Source: Desulfitobacterium_A nosdiversum
GTDB taxonomy: Bacteria; Bacillota; Desulfitobacteriia; Desulfitobacteriales; Desulfitobacteriaceae
Reading direction: 5' to 3'
Assembly: GCF_049860565.1 (NCBI RefSeq)
Contig: NZ_CP172056.1
Location: 2,852,001-2,916,000, forward strand
Length of the DNA stretch: 64,000 bases
The notes beneath the pieces are model-generated. The model made no database searches. It saw only the letters and a list, made by a program, of their open reading frames with translations, and was not told where the DNA came from. This document shows, in pieces, positions 48,201-56,100 of the stretch (the first letter of the stretch is position 1; every line of letters starts with the position of its first letter). The position numbers and the translations under genes were made by a program.

Positions 48201-49690
48201 GTGAGTCTGGAAGCTTCAATAGTTGTGACGAATTGGTTATCGATGGTTTTCGTCTAGCTTTCAAAGAAAGACAACGTGGTACATTGATAGCTGAGTTTAT
48301 TGATTTGGCGGCTAAGGCCTTTAAGATGAAGTGTCTATCTTTTAATGACGAAGTAATAAGGGAAATGTACGAGGTAACAGCTTCTCCTCGTTTTTTTTAC
48401 AATATAATTGAGAGACAGCCAGCGATCACATTGGAGTGGCTTGGATTAGTTCGAGAGATTGGTGGAAGTCGATGGATTAAGAGAATTAGCGACGAGTTAT
48501 TCGACAGAATGATACATACTGGCTATTTCAGTGAGATAATGTATGGTCAACCAAAGGTTGCACTCGAATGGATTCGTTTATTTCGAGAGATTAGTGGGAG
48601 TCGATTGATTAAGCGAACTAGTAACGAGGTCTTAGAACGTATAGCGGATCCTGGTTATATAAGAGAGATAATGGATAGGCGACCAGAGGTCGCAATTGAA
48701 TTGCTTCGATTAATTCGAGAGATAGGTGGAAGTCGATGGATTAAGAGAATTAGCGACGAGTTCTTCGAGGGAATGATGCATACTGGTTATATAAGGGAGA
48801 TAATGGCTAGGTCACCAGAGGTTGCACTCGAATGGATTCGTTTACTTAGGGAGTTTGGTGGAAGTCCGTGGATTGATCGTATTAGCGACGAGTTCTTCGA
48901 TGCTATGATGCATACTGGTTATATAAGGGAGATAATGACTAGGTCACCAGAGGTTGCACTCGAATGGATTCGTTTACTTAGGGAGTTTGGTGGAAGTCCG
49001 TGGATTGATCGTATTAGCGACGAGTTCTTCGATGCTATGATGCATACTGGTTATATAAGGGAGATAATGGCTAGGTCACCAGAGGTTGCACTCGAATGGA
49101 TTCGTTTACTTAGGGAGTTTGGTGGAAGTCCGTGGATTGATCGTATTAGCGATGAGTTCTTCGATGCTATGATGCATACTGGTTATATAAGGGAGATAAT
49201 GGCTAGGCCACCAGAGGTTGCACTCGAATGGATTCGTTTACTTAGGGAGTTTGGTGAGGGACGATGGATTGATCGAATTGGTGACAAGGTCTTCGAAGGG
49301 GTAATTCATGAAGGTAATATCGGGAAGATAATAAGCAGTCAACCCGAGGCTTCATTCCAATGGCTTCGTTTAATTTGGGAAGTCGGTGGAAGTCGATGGA
49401 TTGATCGAATTGGTGACGAGGTCTTTGAAGAAATAATGTGTTCACGCAAATTGTGGAATATAATGAAAAGGAGACCCGAGATTACACTTGAGTGGATTCG
49501 CTTAGTACGAGAGGTAGGTGGAAGACAATGCATTGAACGAATTGGCGATGATTTTTATAAACGCATAATCATAAAGAATCTTGGAAGTGTTCCTTTAGGT
49601 TACGTACGGGACGTAAAATGGTATGCAGATATTACATGTAACAGTGCATTGTTGATTGAGCTTGAACACATGTGTAATGATCGGTATTAG
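45212..49690 (+). CDS. NACHT-domain STAND NTPase with nine 44-residue C-terminal repeats
   Basis: 1492 residues from ATG 45212, seven bases past GGAGG; an in-frame GTG at 45155 lacks one. Domains: N-terminal helical domain (1-330) with a hydrophobic segment at 28-52 and MEVAYGLICFTSFFEALDQL near 92-111; NACHT NTPase with Walker A GHPGSGKS (384-391), Walker B IILDGYDEL (455-463), sensor Arg499 (VTSR), winged-helix part and the FEFLHNTFGEFL signature (712-723); a helical middle (730-1059); and repeats (1060-1455). No enzyme motif is seen in the N-terminal domain. Bacterial NACHT/Avs proteins sense phage products and trigger cell death or arrest; that role is inferred. It is the only intact cargo of the island and has no partner gene. 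Confidence 0.88.
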   Translation: MIKDLKFKEVCNLLKKDDGTLIDLVDKLMGAAIVFSPIIIGPEALPILGLLATKNELTKIGKSLLEKYTSKKDSDYIARMKRMEVAYGLICFTSFFEALDQLLPDDILKKIDLTIDEKKQIVEDANEKSKISEIENDSAYDCLKGGILEEPLSFPHPIVPFKAETVRLEQLYEQMTQSFFEYLRKISISAKDNNKIKESIKKLIKELPKQALDCYRSQYFELARKFNDFCLWSQIREHKITQGALENVSLYMKYQTSLLDESSKKIDFGFNKLQEIVLTIPNQFNALEVANVVNGLKRDYENRINDPIIEDYVHDDGKPALNFPKISEAFIPQSYRVLRYTKQNKHLEREETWENLEAKNDLGFFLVSYLSSPYSIETPLLILGHPGSGKSVLTKVLSARLMSELYTPIRVPLREVNADLPTEDKIEYIINRTTGHKISSWAHFSSQFADRPLVIILDGYDELLQVSGKVYAGYLKEVQQFQKREAEQGRPVRVIVTSRVTLIDKTAIPEGATVLRLMEFDKVQRNAWISIWNKANENYFNSCEPKIRPFELPENNKNGNVEKIISLAEQPLLLLMLALYDSDGNSLRKLESLDRTLLYDSLLRRFIERERRRYVKGFDQLIQKDNDTEIDREMQRLGVAAISMYNRRQLHILSSELNSDLKFFNLERKITVDDGRPMSQADLLLGSFFFIHKSETDQSCSEFEQTEGDTAFEFLHNTFGEFLTADFIMRFALQETEALHSLKQLESLRAELQKKIQDPDGLIKDWFACLIYSPLYTRPVVIEMLRDWSTHILHKRGCKREDFINCLNEIVESQIDMILKGKHFPSMLRNKDVLHVRELPLLGHIAIYTLNLIIMRTVLDDKSYVFDEDCYRSNAKSSELEAFGTRAWDQLTYIWRSWFPLDNLNGLSAILSARREGSKIILTRKETFRVDPSDDRLDIVLNVASMLADNITSGVVGLFSCNSDENDLVEVEKQLSEENIHLRFEFLVRRLRRFLLSESGSFNSCDELVIDGFRLAFKERQRGTLIAEFIDLAAKAFKMKCLSFNDEVIREMYEVTASPRFFYNIIERQPAITLEWLGLVREIGGSRWIKRISDELFDRMIHTGYFSEIMYGQPKVALEWIRLFREISGSRLIKRTSNEVLERIADPGYIREIMDRRPEVAIELLRLIREIGGSRWIKRISDEFFEGMMHTGYIREIMARSPEVALEWIRLLREFGGSPWIDRISDEFFDAMMHTGYIREIMTRSPEVALEWIRLLREFGGSPWIDRISDEFFDAMMHTGYIREIMARSPEVALEWIRLLREFGGSPWIDRISDEFFDAMMHTGYIREIMARPPEVALEWIRLLREFGEGRWIDRIGDKVFEGVIHEGNIGKIISSQPEASFQWLRLIWEVGGSRWIDRIGDEVFEEIMCSRKLWNIMKRRPEITLEWIRLVREVGGRQCIERIGDDFYKRIIIKNLGSVPLGYVRDVKWYADITCNSALLIELEHMCNDRY
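48389..49576 (+). repeat. Nine tandem 132-bp coding repeats in the NACHT gene
   Basis: Unit starts: 48389, 48521, 48653, 48785, 48917, 49049, 49181, 49313 and 49445. Consensus per unit: GYIREIM, then PEVALEWIRLLRE, GGS, WIDRISDEFF. Units 4-6 differ by one base each (GCT/ACT at unit 5, GAC/GAT at unit 6), while outer units have diverged. Each unit is predicted to form two or three helices, so the array should make an alpha-solenoid. Confidence 0.95.
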
Positions 49691-50640
49691 AGAAATTATT
49701 GATGATTTCGGTGCAGAACCCCCGAATTGTATAAGAAATTTTCTAGACTATCAGAAGAAGTCGTTTGTCTCTATAATCTGCCAAATGACTTAAACTCTTA
49801 ACGCTTGTGATTGGAGTTTCGGAAATAACGAGTACTTATCCAATTGATTTACAATGTAAATTTGCGCATATGACTTGAAATCATATCGTTTTAGGGCTTT
49901 CTGCACCAGAATCATTGAATTTATATAGTTAGAAAATCTAAAGAGAATAAAAACGGGTACTGTAAGTCGTAAGCATTGTCCTCGCTTGACTTGCACTTGT
50001 CCATTAGGTTTACCTTTCTTACACTACTACCACATTCAGGGCATAAAACCCGGAGCGTTTACCACTCTCGTTGCAGTCATAAATCACCCTATCCGGATTA
50101 GCTCCGACGAGGCCAACATTATAGAATACAGATGGATTCTTACTTAACTTCGCGCCCGATTATTTCTCTATTTCTTCCATTAAGGTCTCTCCAGTTTATA
50201 AGTGCTTTGTAGCCATATATATCTATTCAGAAGACACATTCTTTGGAGTTGAATAATATCTAATTGGAGAAAATATCTTTTATGTCGTAAATGTAATAAC
50301 ATGGCTATAATAGTCAAAGAGAAAATATATCGTCAAGGCTTGTACATAAATCTCAGAAGCTTTGGAAACATCTAAGTGACTCAATAGGACTATTCGATCA
50401 ATTAGATCCGAAACCTGAAGGAATGCATTAAAAAAGTTACTCGCAATTATGTAAAGAAGAGAATTTAATCCGTTTTAAGACTTGATACTATAGCTTGTAA
50501 TTTGGAGACATTTTGGGGACAGGTTCGTTAAAAGGGGACATTGGGGACATCAATTTTATGAGAAAATACCAACTTAAGTATCAGCACATGATAACTAGGA
50601 TTTCAATACTTCACTAGATTATACAGTATATAATTCTTTT
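49691..50640. other. Gene-free right part of the island
   Basis: About 950 bp with no supported gene. A minus-strand piece near 50000-50060 reads LCPECGSSVRKVN, a zinc-ribbon-like scrap ending at a stop about 40 codons later, possibly debris of a lost gene. One TGGAAACAT (50363) and four GGGGACAT-type octamers (50504-50550) are present. Confidence 0.6.
50504..50550 (+). repeat. GGGGACAT-type repeats near the right island end
   Basis: GGAGACAT 50504, GGGGACA 50515, GGGGACAT 50534 and GGGGACAT 50543, same orientation. They mirror the pair at 41887-41905 near the other end. Confidence 0.55.
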
Positions 50641-50655
50641 CGACTCTTAATCGGC
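50641..50655 (+). repeat. Right attachment repeat (tRNA-Lys fragment)
   Basis: CGACTCTTAATCGGC, identical to 41770-41784. The following GGTTC also matches the tRNA if eight bases (AGGTCCAC) were deleted, after which similarity ends, so this looks like a decayed tRNA 3' half. Confidence 0.7.
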
Positions 50656-50697
50656 GGTTCTTTATAGAGAATAAAATTGATCACATAAAAAATGGGT

Positions 50698-51399
50698 TTA
50701 TGAATTTAACCGTTCATGAACCCATTTTTTTAATTCTTCCTTATTCAAGACTGTTATTTGCTTTCGTTCCATTCTAATAATTTCTAGCTCTTTAAGTTCA
50801 CTTAGAATCCTGCTGACCGATTCACGAGCTAAGCTACACATACCTGCTAATTCAGTGGTTGTTAACGGAATTGAGATCAAAACTCCATCTGAAGCCTTCT
50901 GACCATGAGCATGCGCTAAAGCATATAATTTTGCACCGAGACGAGATCGCGCATCACCAAGTGCAACATTTTTAATTTGTCGATAAGCACGTCTTAAATC
51001 TAAAGCCATGCTTTGATAGAAAGGCATAAGGGCTCCCGGATTATCGTTTAAGTATTGAAGTAAGATATTTTTTTCAAGCACAAAGACTTCTGAATTTTCT
51101 AAAGCTAGAGCCGCGTAAGGATATGTTTTTCCATCAAGAATTACTTCTGGGAAAAAAGAAGCCGATTGAATGATCCTAAATATTTTCTCTGTAAATTCAC
51201 TGGTCAATAAAAGTTCAACCCTGCCTTTGAGCAGGAAGAACACTGAATTAGCTTCCTCTCCGGAAAAAAACAAAAACTGCTTAGCAGAGTAATATCGTAC
51301 ACGTCCACGGGATTGACAAAAATCCCAAAATGTAATAGGAAGTTGATTCCATGGTACAGTCATTTTTAGTTGATTAAACTGATTTTCATTCTTTGACAT
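50698..51399 (-). CDS. Crp/Fnr-family transcriptional regulator
   Basis: 233 residues. Cyclic-nucleotide-like sensor domain (about 20-140) and a C-terminal winged helix (about 160-225) with recognition segment TTELAGMCSLARESVSRILSEL. There is no N-terminal Cys cluster as in oxygen-sensing Fnr, so the effector is unknown. It is divergent from the molybdoenzyme operon and shares a 344-bp intergenic region with it, so it is the obvious candidate regulator. It lies just outside the tRNA-Lys island. Confidence 0.9.
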   Translation of the reverse strand: MSKNENQFNQLKMTVPWNQLPITFWDFCQSRGRVRYYSAKQFLFFSGEEANSVFFLLKGRVELLLTSEFTEKIFRIIQSASFFPEVILDGKTYPYAALALENSEVFVLEKNILLQYLNDNPGALMPFYQSMALDLRRAYRQIKNVALGDARSRLGAKLYALAHAHGQKASDGVLISIPLTTTELAGMCSLARESVSRILSELKELEIIRMERKQITVLNKEELKKWVHERLNS

Positions 51400-51575
51400 A
51401 AAGTCTATTTAAACTCCTTTTTATAATGACTTTTAAATCAATGTTCTCTAATAGTTTGCAAAAACCTTTAGCTGCACAAGTTATTTTTAAATAATTAATA
51501 GCTCTTGTTTAATACTTTTATTGTATAACGATCATATAAAAGTTATAAATAAGTTGCTTTAAAAAATTTATTACC

Positions 51576-51595
51576 TACCCCCCGTATAGGGGATA
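51576..51595. promoter_or_regulatory. C-tract/G-tract palindrome, CsoR/CstR-like operator candidate
   Basis: TACCCCCCGTATAGGGGATA, with CCCC-GTATA-GGGG core. Its shape matches operators of CsoR-family copper or persulfide sensors. It lies between the divergent Crp/Fnr gene and the molybdoenzyme operon, upstream of the putative -35 of the latter. A second such site is at 57338. Confidence 0.4.
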
Positions 51596-51617
51596 AACTA
51601 AGAGAAACTATAATATA

Positions 51618-51647
51618 TTGACTATTTTAGTGATTAGTGAATACAAT
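51618..51647 (+). promoter_or_regulatory. Candidate sigma-A promoter of the molybdoenzyme operon
   Basis: TTGACT (51618-51623) and TACAAT (51642-51647) with an 18-base spacer. The leader to the start codon would be about 90 bases. Confidence 0.45.
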
Positions 51648-51743
51648 CGCAAAAAATGGCCTTTTTTGTCGTTCGCAAAAGTCACAAAAAAAAGCTATGC
51701 TCAACCTAAAGATGAAAAATAACTACAAAAGGAGGTTCACGGA

Positions 51744-54413
51744 ATGAGTTCGCTAAAAGAACGCAACGTGGCAGCTAAACAAACCACCGCCTCTCGAGAC
51801 GTTGAGTGGGTTCCAAGTATATGTAATTTCTGCTCAACGGTTTGTAATGTGCGTATTGGGGTAAAGGATGTTAATGGAAAGAGAACGGCTGTAAAAATCG
51901 AAGGTAACTCCAACAGTCCTTTAAACAGAGGAAAAACATGCGCCCGTGGCCAAGCTGGTTTAAAGCAAACCTATGATGAAGGGCGTCTGACAACTCCGTT
52001 AATTCGTGTTGAAGGATCTAAACGGGGGGAATGGAACTTCCGCCCAGCTTCCTGGGAGGAAGCAACAAACCATTTCATGCAAAAACTTCAAGAACATCAG
52101 GTTCAGCCTTGGGAAATGGCCATGGCTGGCGGCTGGACTTCCTGCGTATTTTATATGCCTTTAGCGCTTGCCTTTGCTTTCTCAATGGGTATGCCTAACA
52201 TTATTGCATCGCCAATGCAACAATGCGTTGCTGCCGGTCACTTAGGAAATGACTTCGTGACAGGCAACTTTAACTATCATGATGAGGTAATGGCAGACTT
52301 TGAAAATGCAAATTATATTATTTTCTCGATGACAAACTCGGGAGTAGCTGCAGCCTCGACCAGTCGTTTAGTTCGATTTGCCGAAGCGAAAAAACGGGGT
52401 GCCAAGGTTATTGTTCTCGATCCACGTTTATCCGAACTTGCTGCGAAAGCTGATGAATGGCTTCCGGTTAAACCGGGAACAGATTCTGCTTTCTTCTTGG
52501 CTATGATTCATGTCATTCTTCGCAAGGGACTTTACGACTCTGATTTTGTTACGAAACACACAAATATGCCTTTCCTGGCTGTTGAACACCAAGGCATGGT
52601 TGTCCCGATGATGGAAAGCAATGAACAAGGATATCCAACCGCGTTTTGGGTACTGGATCAAGTCAGTGGAGAGGTTCGAAAGCTTCCAGGCTACAGTAAT
52701 CAAAATACCATCGATATGGACGGCAAAAACCTTCTTCCGGCGTTAGAAGTTCCAAAGGGCTTTGAAATGAACGGTCAAAAGCCAAAGACAATCTTCCAAT
52801 ACCTGCTTGAACAAACTGCCAAATTTACACCTTCTTGGGCTGAACAAGAAACGGGAATTCCTGCGGCGACCATTGAGCGAATTGCGGTTGAATTCGGTCA
52901 AACCCGTCCGGCTCTTGTTGATCCCGGCTGGCATGGGGCTCGCTATGACAATATTCTAAATACACGACGTTTGCAGTCGATTATTCAAGCTCTTGTCGGT
53001 GGAATTGATACCACGGGCGGCTGGCTTATGTCCGGTGAATATCGTGAAAAGCTGATGCATTTTCTTCAAAATATGAAAGAGGGCAAACCAACTCCAGTCT
53101 TAGGTCTTCCAGGTATGCAATTTCCGCTGACCGCAGCAGGCAGGTTCTTTGATCCCAGCCAATGGCAGCATGGACATCCTTCTTTTGCAATGGCTCATTC
53201 CATGGCCGAAAAAGCGGCTGGCCATACTGGCGTTATCTTTCCGGCATTTTCCGACTATGGTCTTGAAGAAGCAGTTGATGGCAAACTTCAATTTAACGGC
53301 GAGCCTTATCGAATTAAAGCGATTTTAATGAACGCTGCCAATCCTGTTCGCCACATGTATCCAGAGTCACGTTGGAAAAAGATCTTAACGAGTCCTAATC
53401 TGGGAGTGGTCGTTGCTATTGATATACTGCCTTCTGACACAACGGCTTACGCTGATATCATTCTTCCTAATCAAAATTACATTGAACGTGACGAACCTTT
53501 CGTCTATGGTGCAGGTCCTTCACCTGATTTAGCAATCACTACCCGTTTCAGCGCTGTTGATTCGAACCCCAATGCAAAAGGAACTGCAGATATCCTTTTT
53601 GGATTTGCTCAAGCCTTTGGAGGTCTTGATCGCTATGTCCAAACAATTTCCGAAATTAGCGGCATGGATCTAAACGACCTTAAAAAAGAGATTGGCAAAG
53701 CGGTAAAGGGTCAGCAAAGTTTTACCCAAGCCATTCGCAACGTTTCCTTTAAACAACATGCCAAAGGGTTAGGGATGACAGCCACAAAACTCGAACAAAC
53801 CCTTCGTGAAAAAGGAGTGCTTGTTATTGAGACAGCGGATAAACTCCGTGAACATGCTTCAATTGCTAAGCATTTACCCGTACCGACCCCATCGGGACGG
53901 ATTGAAATCTACTCTTTAATGCTTGCCGGTTTTGTCATGCAGCAAGGATATCAGCCGAACTGGGATCCCGGGCTCGTTTATATTCCACCTCATGTAAATC
54001 AAGAAAGAAAACCGGATGAGTTTAATTTTATCTACGGTAAAACTCCTACGGTGTCCTATGCTTCGACGAACTCTAATAATCCCATTCTGATGACACTTTC
54101 TAAAGTTAAGGAAGATGAATTTATGGGGCTCTGGATTAATCCACAAAAAGCTACGATGCTAAATATCAAAACGGGGGACACTGTAACAGTTGAAAATCTT
54201 GTGAGCGGACAGAAGGCTCAAATTAAAGCCTTTGTTACCGAAATGGTTCGTCCGGATACCGTGTTTATGTCTTCATCCTTCGGAACTGAAAACCCGCTGT
54301 TGAAGAACTCTGCCGGAGTCGGGACAGCTTTAAACAAGCTTGTTCCGTATCAAGTGGAGCCCGTTGTTAGTGCTTTCCGGAGTCAAGAATTCACCGTTCG
54401 CGTGACTAAGTAA
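51744..54413 (+). CDS. Molybdopterin oxidoreductase catalytic subunit (DMSO-reductase family)
   Basis: 889 residues. [4Fe-4S] ligands Cys27, Cys30, Cys34 and Cys66 (CNFCSTVCNV, KTCARGQAG); probable Mo ligand Cys161 in SPMQQCVAAGH. Cofactor-binding regions include VIVLDPRLSELAAKAD, AILMNAANPVRHMYPES and the C-terminal LWINPQKATMLNIKTGD. With the next two genes it forms a PsrABC/PhsABC-type complex, for which polysulfide, thiosulfate, tetrathionate or similar acceptors are known; the substrate here is not determined. No twin-arginine signal is visible at the N terminus, so it may be cytoplasmic. AAAGGAGG precedes the ATG. Confidence 0.92.
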   Translation: MSSLKERNVAAKQTTASRDVEWVPSICNFCSTVCNVRIGVKDVNGKRTAVKIEGNSNSPLNRGKTCARGQAGLKQTYDEGRLTTPLIRVEGSKRGEWNFRPASWEEATNHFMQKLQEHQVQPWEMAMAGGWTSCVFYMPLALAFAFSMGMPNIIASPMQQCVAAGHLGNDFVTGNFNYHDEVMADFENANYIIFSMTNSGVAAASTSRLVRFAEAKKRGAKVIVLDPRLSELAAKADEWLPVKPGTDSAFFLAMIHVILRKGLYDSDFVTKHTNMPFLAVEHQGMVVPMMESNEQGYPTAFWVLDQVSGEVRKLPGYSNQNTIDMDGKNLLPALEVPKGFEMNGQKPKTIFQYLLEQTAKFTPSWAEQETGIPAATIERIAVEFGQTRPALVDPGWHGARYDNILNTRRLQSIIQALVGGIDTTGGWLMSGEYREKLMHFLQNMKEGKPTPVLGLPGMQFPLTAAGRFFDPSQWQHGHPSFAMAHSMAEKAAGHTGVIFPAFSDYGLEEAVDGKLQFNGEPYRIKAILMNAANPVRHMYPESRWKKILTSPNLGVVVAIDILPSDTTAYADIILPNQNYIERDEPFVYGAGPSPDLAITTRFSAVDSNPNAKGTADILFGFAQAFGGLDRYVQTISEISGMDLNDLKKEIGKAVKGQQSFTQAIRNVSFKQHAKGLGMTATKLEQTLREKGVLVIETADKLREHASIAKHLPVPTPSGRIEIYSLMLAGFVMQQGYQPNWDPGLVYIPPHVNQERKPDEFNFIYGKTPTVSYASTNSNNPILMTLSKVKEDEFMGLWINPQKATMLNIKTGDTVTVENLVSGQKAQIKAFVTEMVRPDTVFMSSSFGTENPLLKNSAGVGTALNKLVPYQVEPVVSAFRSQEFTVRVTK

Positions 54414-54425
54414 GGAGGAGAAAAC

Positions 54426-55022
54426 ATGGCACGCTATGGTATGGTTATCGATCTGCGTTCCTGTGTTGGCTGTCAAGCCTGCAGCGCAGCATGCGCTTTA
54501 GAAAATCAGACCCCGTATTGGTCCAACAAATGGCGGACCAAAGTAAAAGATATTCAAGTAGGGCAGTTCCCCAATACGGGACGTCATTTTGTCCCCACCA
54601 TCTGTATGCATTGTAAAGAGCCAGCCTGTATGACGGTTTGTCCTTCCAAAGCAACCTTTAAGAACGATGAAGGCTTTGTTTTGGTCAACTATGACACATG
54701 CTTAGGCTGTAAGGCTTGTATGGCCGCCTGTCCCTACGGCGCCCGATATGTTTACAGCAAAGACGACGTTAAAGAAGCTAAAGAAATCTATGGCGACAGC
54801 GTTCAGCATACCAAAGTACATATTGATAAGTGTACTTTTTGTCAAGATCGAATCGCACGCGGAATGGAACCTGCCTGTGTTACTACCTGCCCAACCACCT
54901 CTCGGATTGTCGGCGATTTAGATGATCCGACGAGTGAAGTAGCTAAAGCAGTCTCTTCAGGCCTCGCTAAACCGCTGCGTCCGGATCTCGATACTGAACC
55001 TCGCGTTTACTATATTTATTAG
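54426..55022 (+). CDS. Four-cluster ferredoxin subunit (PsrB/DmsB-like)
   Basis: 198 residues with four [4Fe-4S] sites in order: CVGCQACSAAC, CMHCKEPACMTVCP, CLGCKACMAACPYG and CTFCQDRIARGMEPACVTTCP. It carries electrons between the membrane subunit and the molybdopterin subunit. AAGGAGGAG is followed by ATG, 12 bp after the catalytic gene and 13 bp before the membrane-subunit gene. Confidence 0.95.
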   Translation: MARYGMVIDLRSCVGCQACSAACALENQTPYWSNKWRTKVKDIQVGQFPNTGRHFVPTICMHCKEPACMTVCPSKATFKNDEGFVLVNYDTCLGCKACMAACPYGARYVYSKDDVKEAKEIYGDSVQHTKVHIDKCTFCQDRIARGMEPACVTTCPTTSRIVGDLDDPTSEVAKAVSSGLAKPLRPDLDTEPRVYYIY

Positions 55023-55035
55023 GAGGAGATAATCC

Positions 55036-55923
55036 ATGGCAAAACCGATGCATCTTGAGCGCCAAGAAGCTTACGAGTGGCCGGTTGCTGTTTATCTGTT
55101 TTTCGGTGGCTTAGGCGGCGCACTAATGACCCTATCATATATATTCCACTTTTTTACGGCGGCCACACCGTTGATCGGATTAGCAGCTTTGAGCGGGCTC
55201 GTATTCTTTGCTATAGCAGGAGCTTTCCTGATCTTCTTCGATTTGGAACGTCCTCTTAACGCAGTCTACTCCTTGAACAATATTACGAAGTCAGGAATAT
55301 CCTGGGACGTTGTTCTCATTGCCCTTAATTACGTGTTCGGAATTCTTTATGTAATTCCTGAATTTGCAGGCTACAGCGTCCTTAGCGGACTGGCATCACT
55401 GCTTTTACCTTACCAAGCCTTCTTTGGTGCCATAGCGGCGATTTCCGGATTTATGTTTCCGATCATTTCTGGAGGATTACTTGCAGCACCTGCATCTATC
55501 CCGCTTTGGCATACGCCTGCACTTCCGTTACTTTATCTTGTAACTTCCTTTTCCCTTGCCGTAGCCTATCTAGGTGCAATCTTTAATACAGATGGGGTAC
55601 TCTATACAACCTTTTCAGGAACAATCTTAGCTTTATCCGCATTAACCTTTGGAATTTCTTTAGCCTACCTTGAGCATACTCATAATGGTCCTATTGAAGC
55701 TAAAGAGGGAATGCATCGCATGTTGAAAACAGCCCGGTTTGTACTTCTCTTTCCGTTAGTTGGTGTAATGTTCCCGTTGGTATTAAGTGCCTATGTTTTC
55801 TTTACAGGAGTAACCATTACGTGGGTTATGCCGGCATTAGCAGTTGCTTTATTCTTAGGTGGTTTTGCTGCCCGCAATTGTGTCGTAAATAATGGAATTG
55901 AAACCTATCCTTGGCCGTACTAA
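55036..55923 (+). CDS. NrfD/PsrC-type membrane subunit
   Basis: 295 residues, with eight to nine predicted transmembrane helices and the family start YEWPVAVYLFFGGLGGAL. The conserved acidic/Arg region FDLERPLNAVYSLNN follows the second helix. It is the quinone-linked membrane anchor of the complex encoded upstream. AGGAGGAG precedes the ATG. No TorD-type chaperone gene follows; a terminator ends the operon. Confidence 0.93.
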   Translation: MAKPMHLERQEAYEWPVAVYLFFGGLGGALMTLSYIFHFFTAATPLIGLAALSGLVFFAIAGAFLIFFDLERPLNAVYSLNNITKSGISWDVVLIALNYVFGILYVIPEFAGYSVLSGLASLLLPYQAFFGAIAAISGFMFPIISGGLLAAPASIPLWHTPALPLLYLVTSFSLAVAYLGAIFNTDGVLYTTFSGTILALSALTFGISLAYLEHTHNGPIEAKEGMHRMLKTARFVLLFPLVGVMFPLVLSAYVFFTGVTITWVMPALAVALFLGGFAARNCVVNNGIETYPWPY

Positions 55924-55960
55924 GAAAATGCAAGGCAAAATTAAACTTTAACTTGATATT

Positions 55961-56003
55961 AAAATAGACAAGAGGGACTCTTATCTCTTTTGTCTATTTT
56001 TCT
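55961..56003 (+). terminator. Terminator of the molybdoenzyme operon
   Basis: AAAATAGACAAGAG and CTCTTTTGTCTATTTT arms with a short loop, then TTCT. Confidence 0.75.
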
Positions 56004-56069
56004 AATTATAAACGATTGGATTACTTGAGCCAGAAAGAATAAATATTGACTCTAGTCACTAAATCGTTA

Positions 56070-56097
56070 TTGTGACCCGAACGAATCATGCTATAAT
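56070..56097 (+). promoter_or_regulatory. Candidate promoter of the MoeA-like gene
   Basis: TTGTGA (56070-56075) and TATAAT (56092-56097), 16-base spacer. The predicted start near 56104 would put almost the whole structured leader into the transcript. Confidence 0.65.
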
Positions 56098-56100
56098 TAA

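Larger units (their letters stand above)
41770..50655. mobile_element. Integrated genomic island at tRNA-Lys
   Basis: About 8.9 kb between a 15-base direct repeat of tRNA sequence. It holds, in order, integrase-type short repeats, a group II intron, a dead tyrosine integrase, a repeat-rich gap, one intact NACHT NTPase gene and a decayed gene-free stretch. Chromosomal genes on either side (M42 operon; Crp/Fnr regulator) look native. The far repeat keeps only part of the tRNA 3' half, so this end has decayed, and exact borders are approximate. Confidence 0.7.

Noticed and set aside
48389..49576. CRISPR-like array
   Set aside because: The repeats are contiguous in-frame 132-bp coding units without spacers.
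49790..49996. 68-codon minus-strand frame after the NACHT gene
   Set aside because: No ribosome site or motif; a nearby zinc-ribbon-like scrap is in another frame and is broken by stops.
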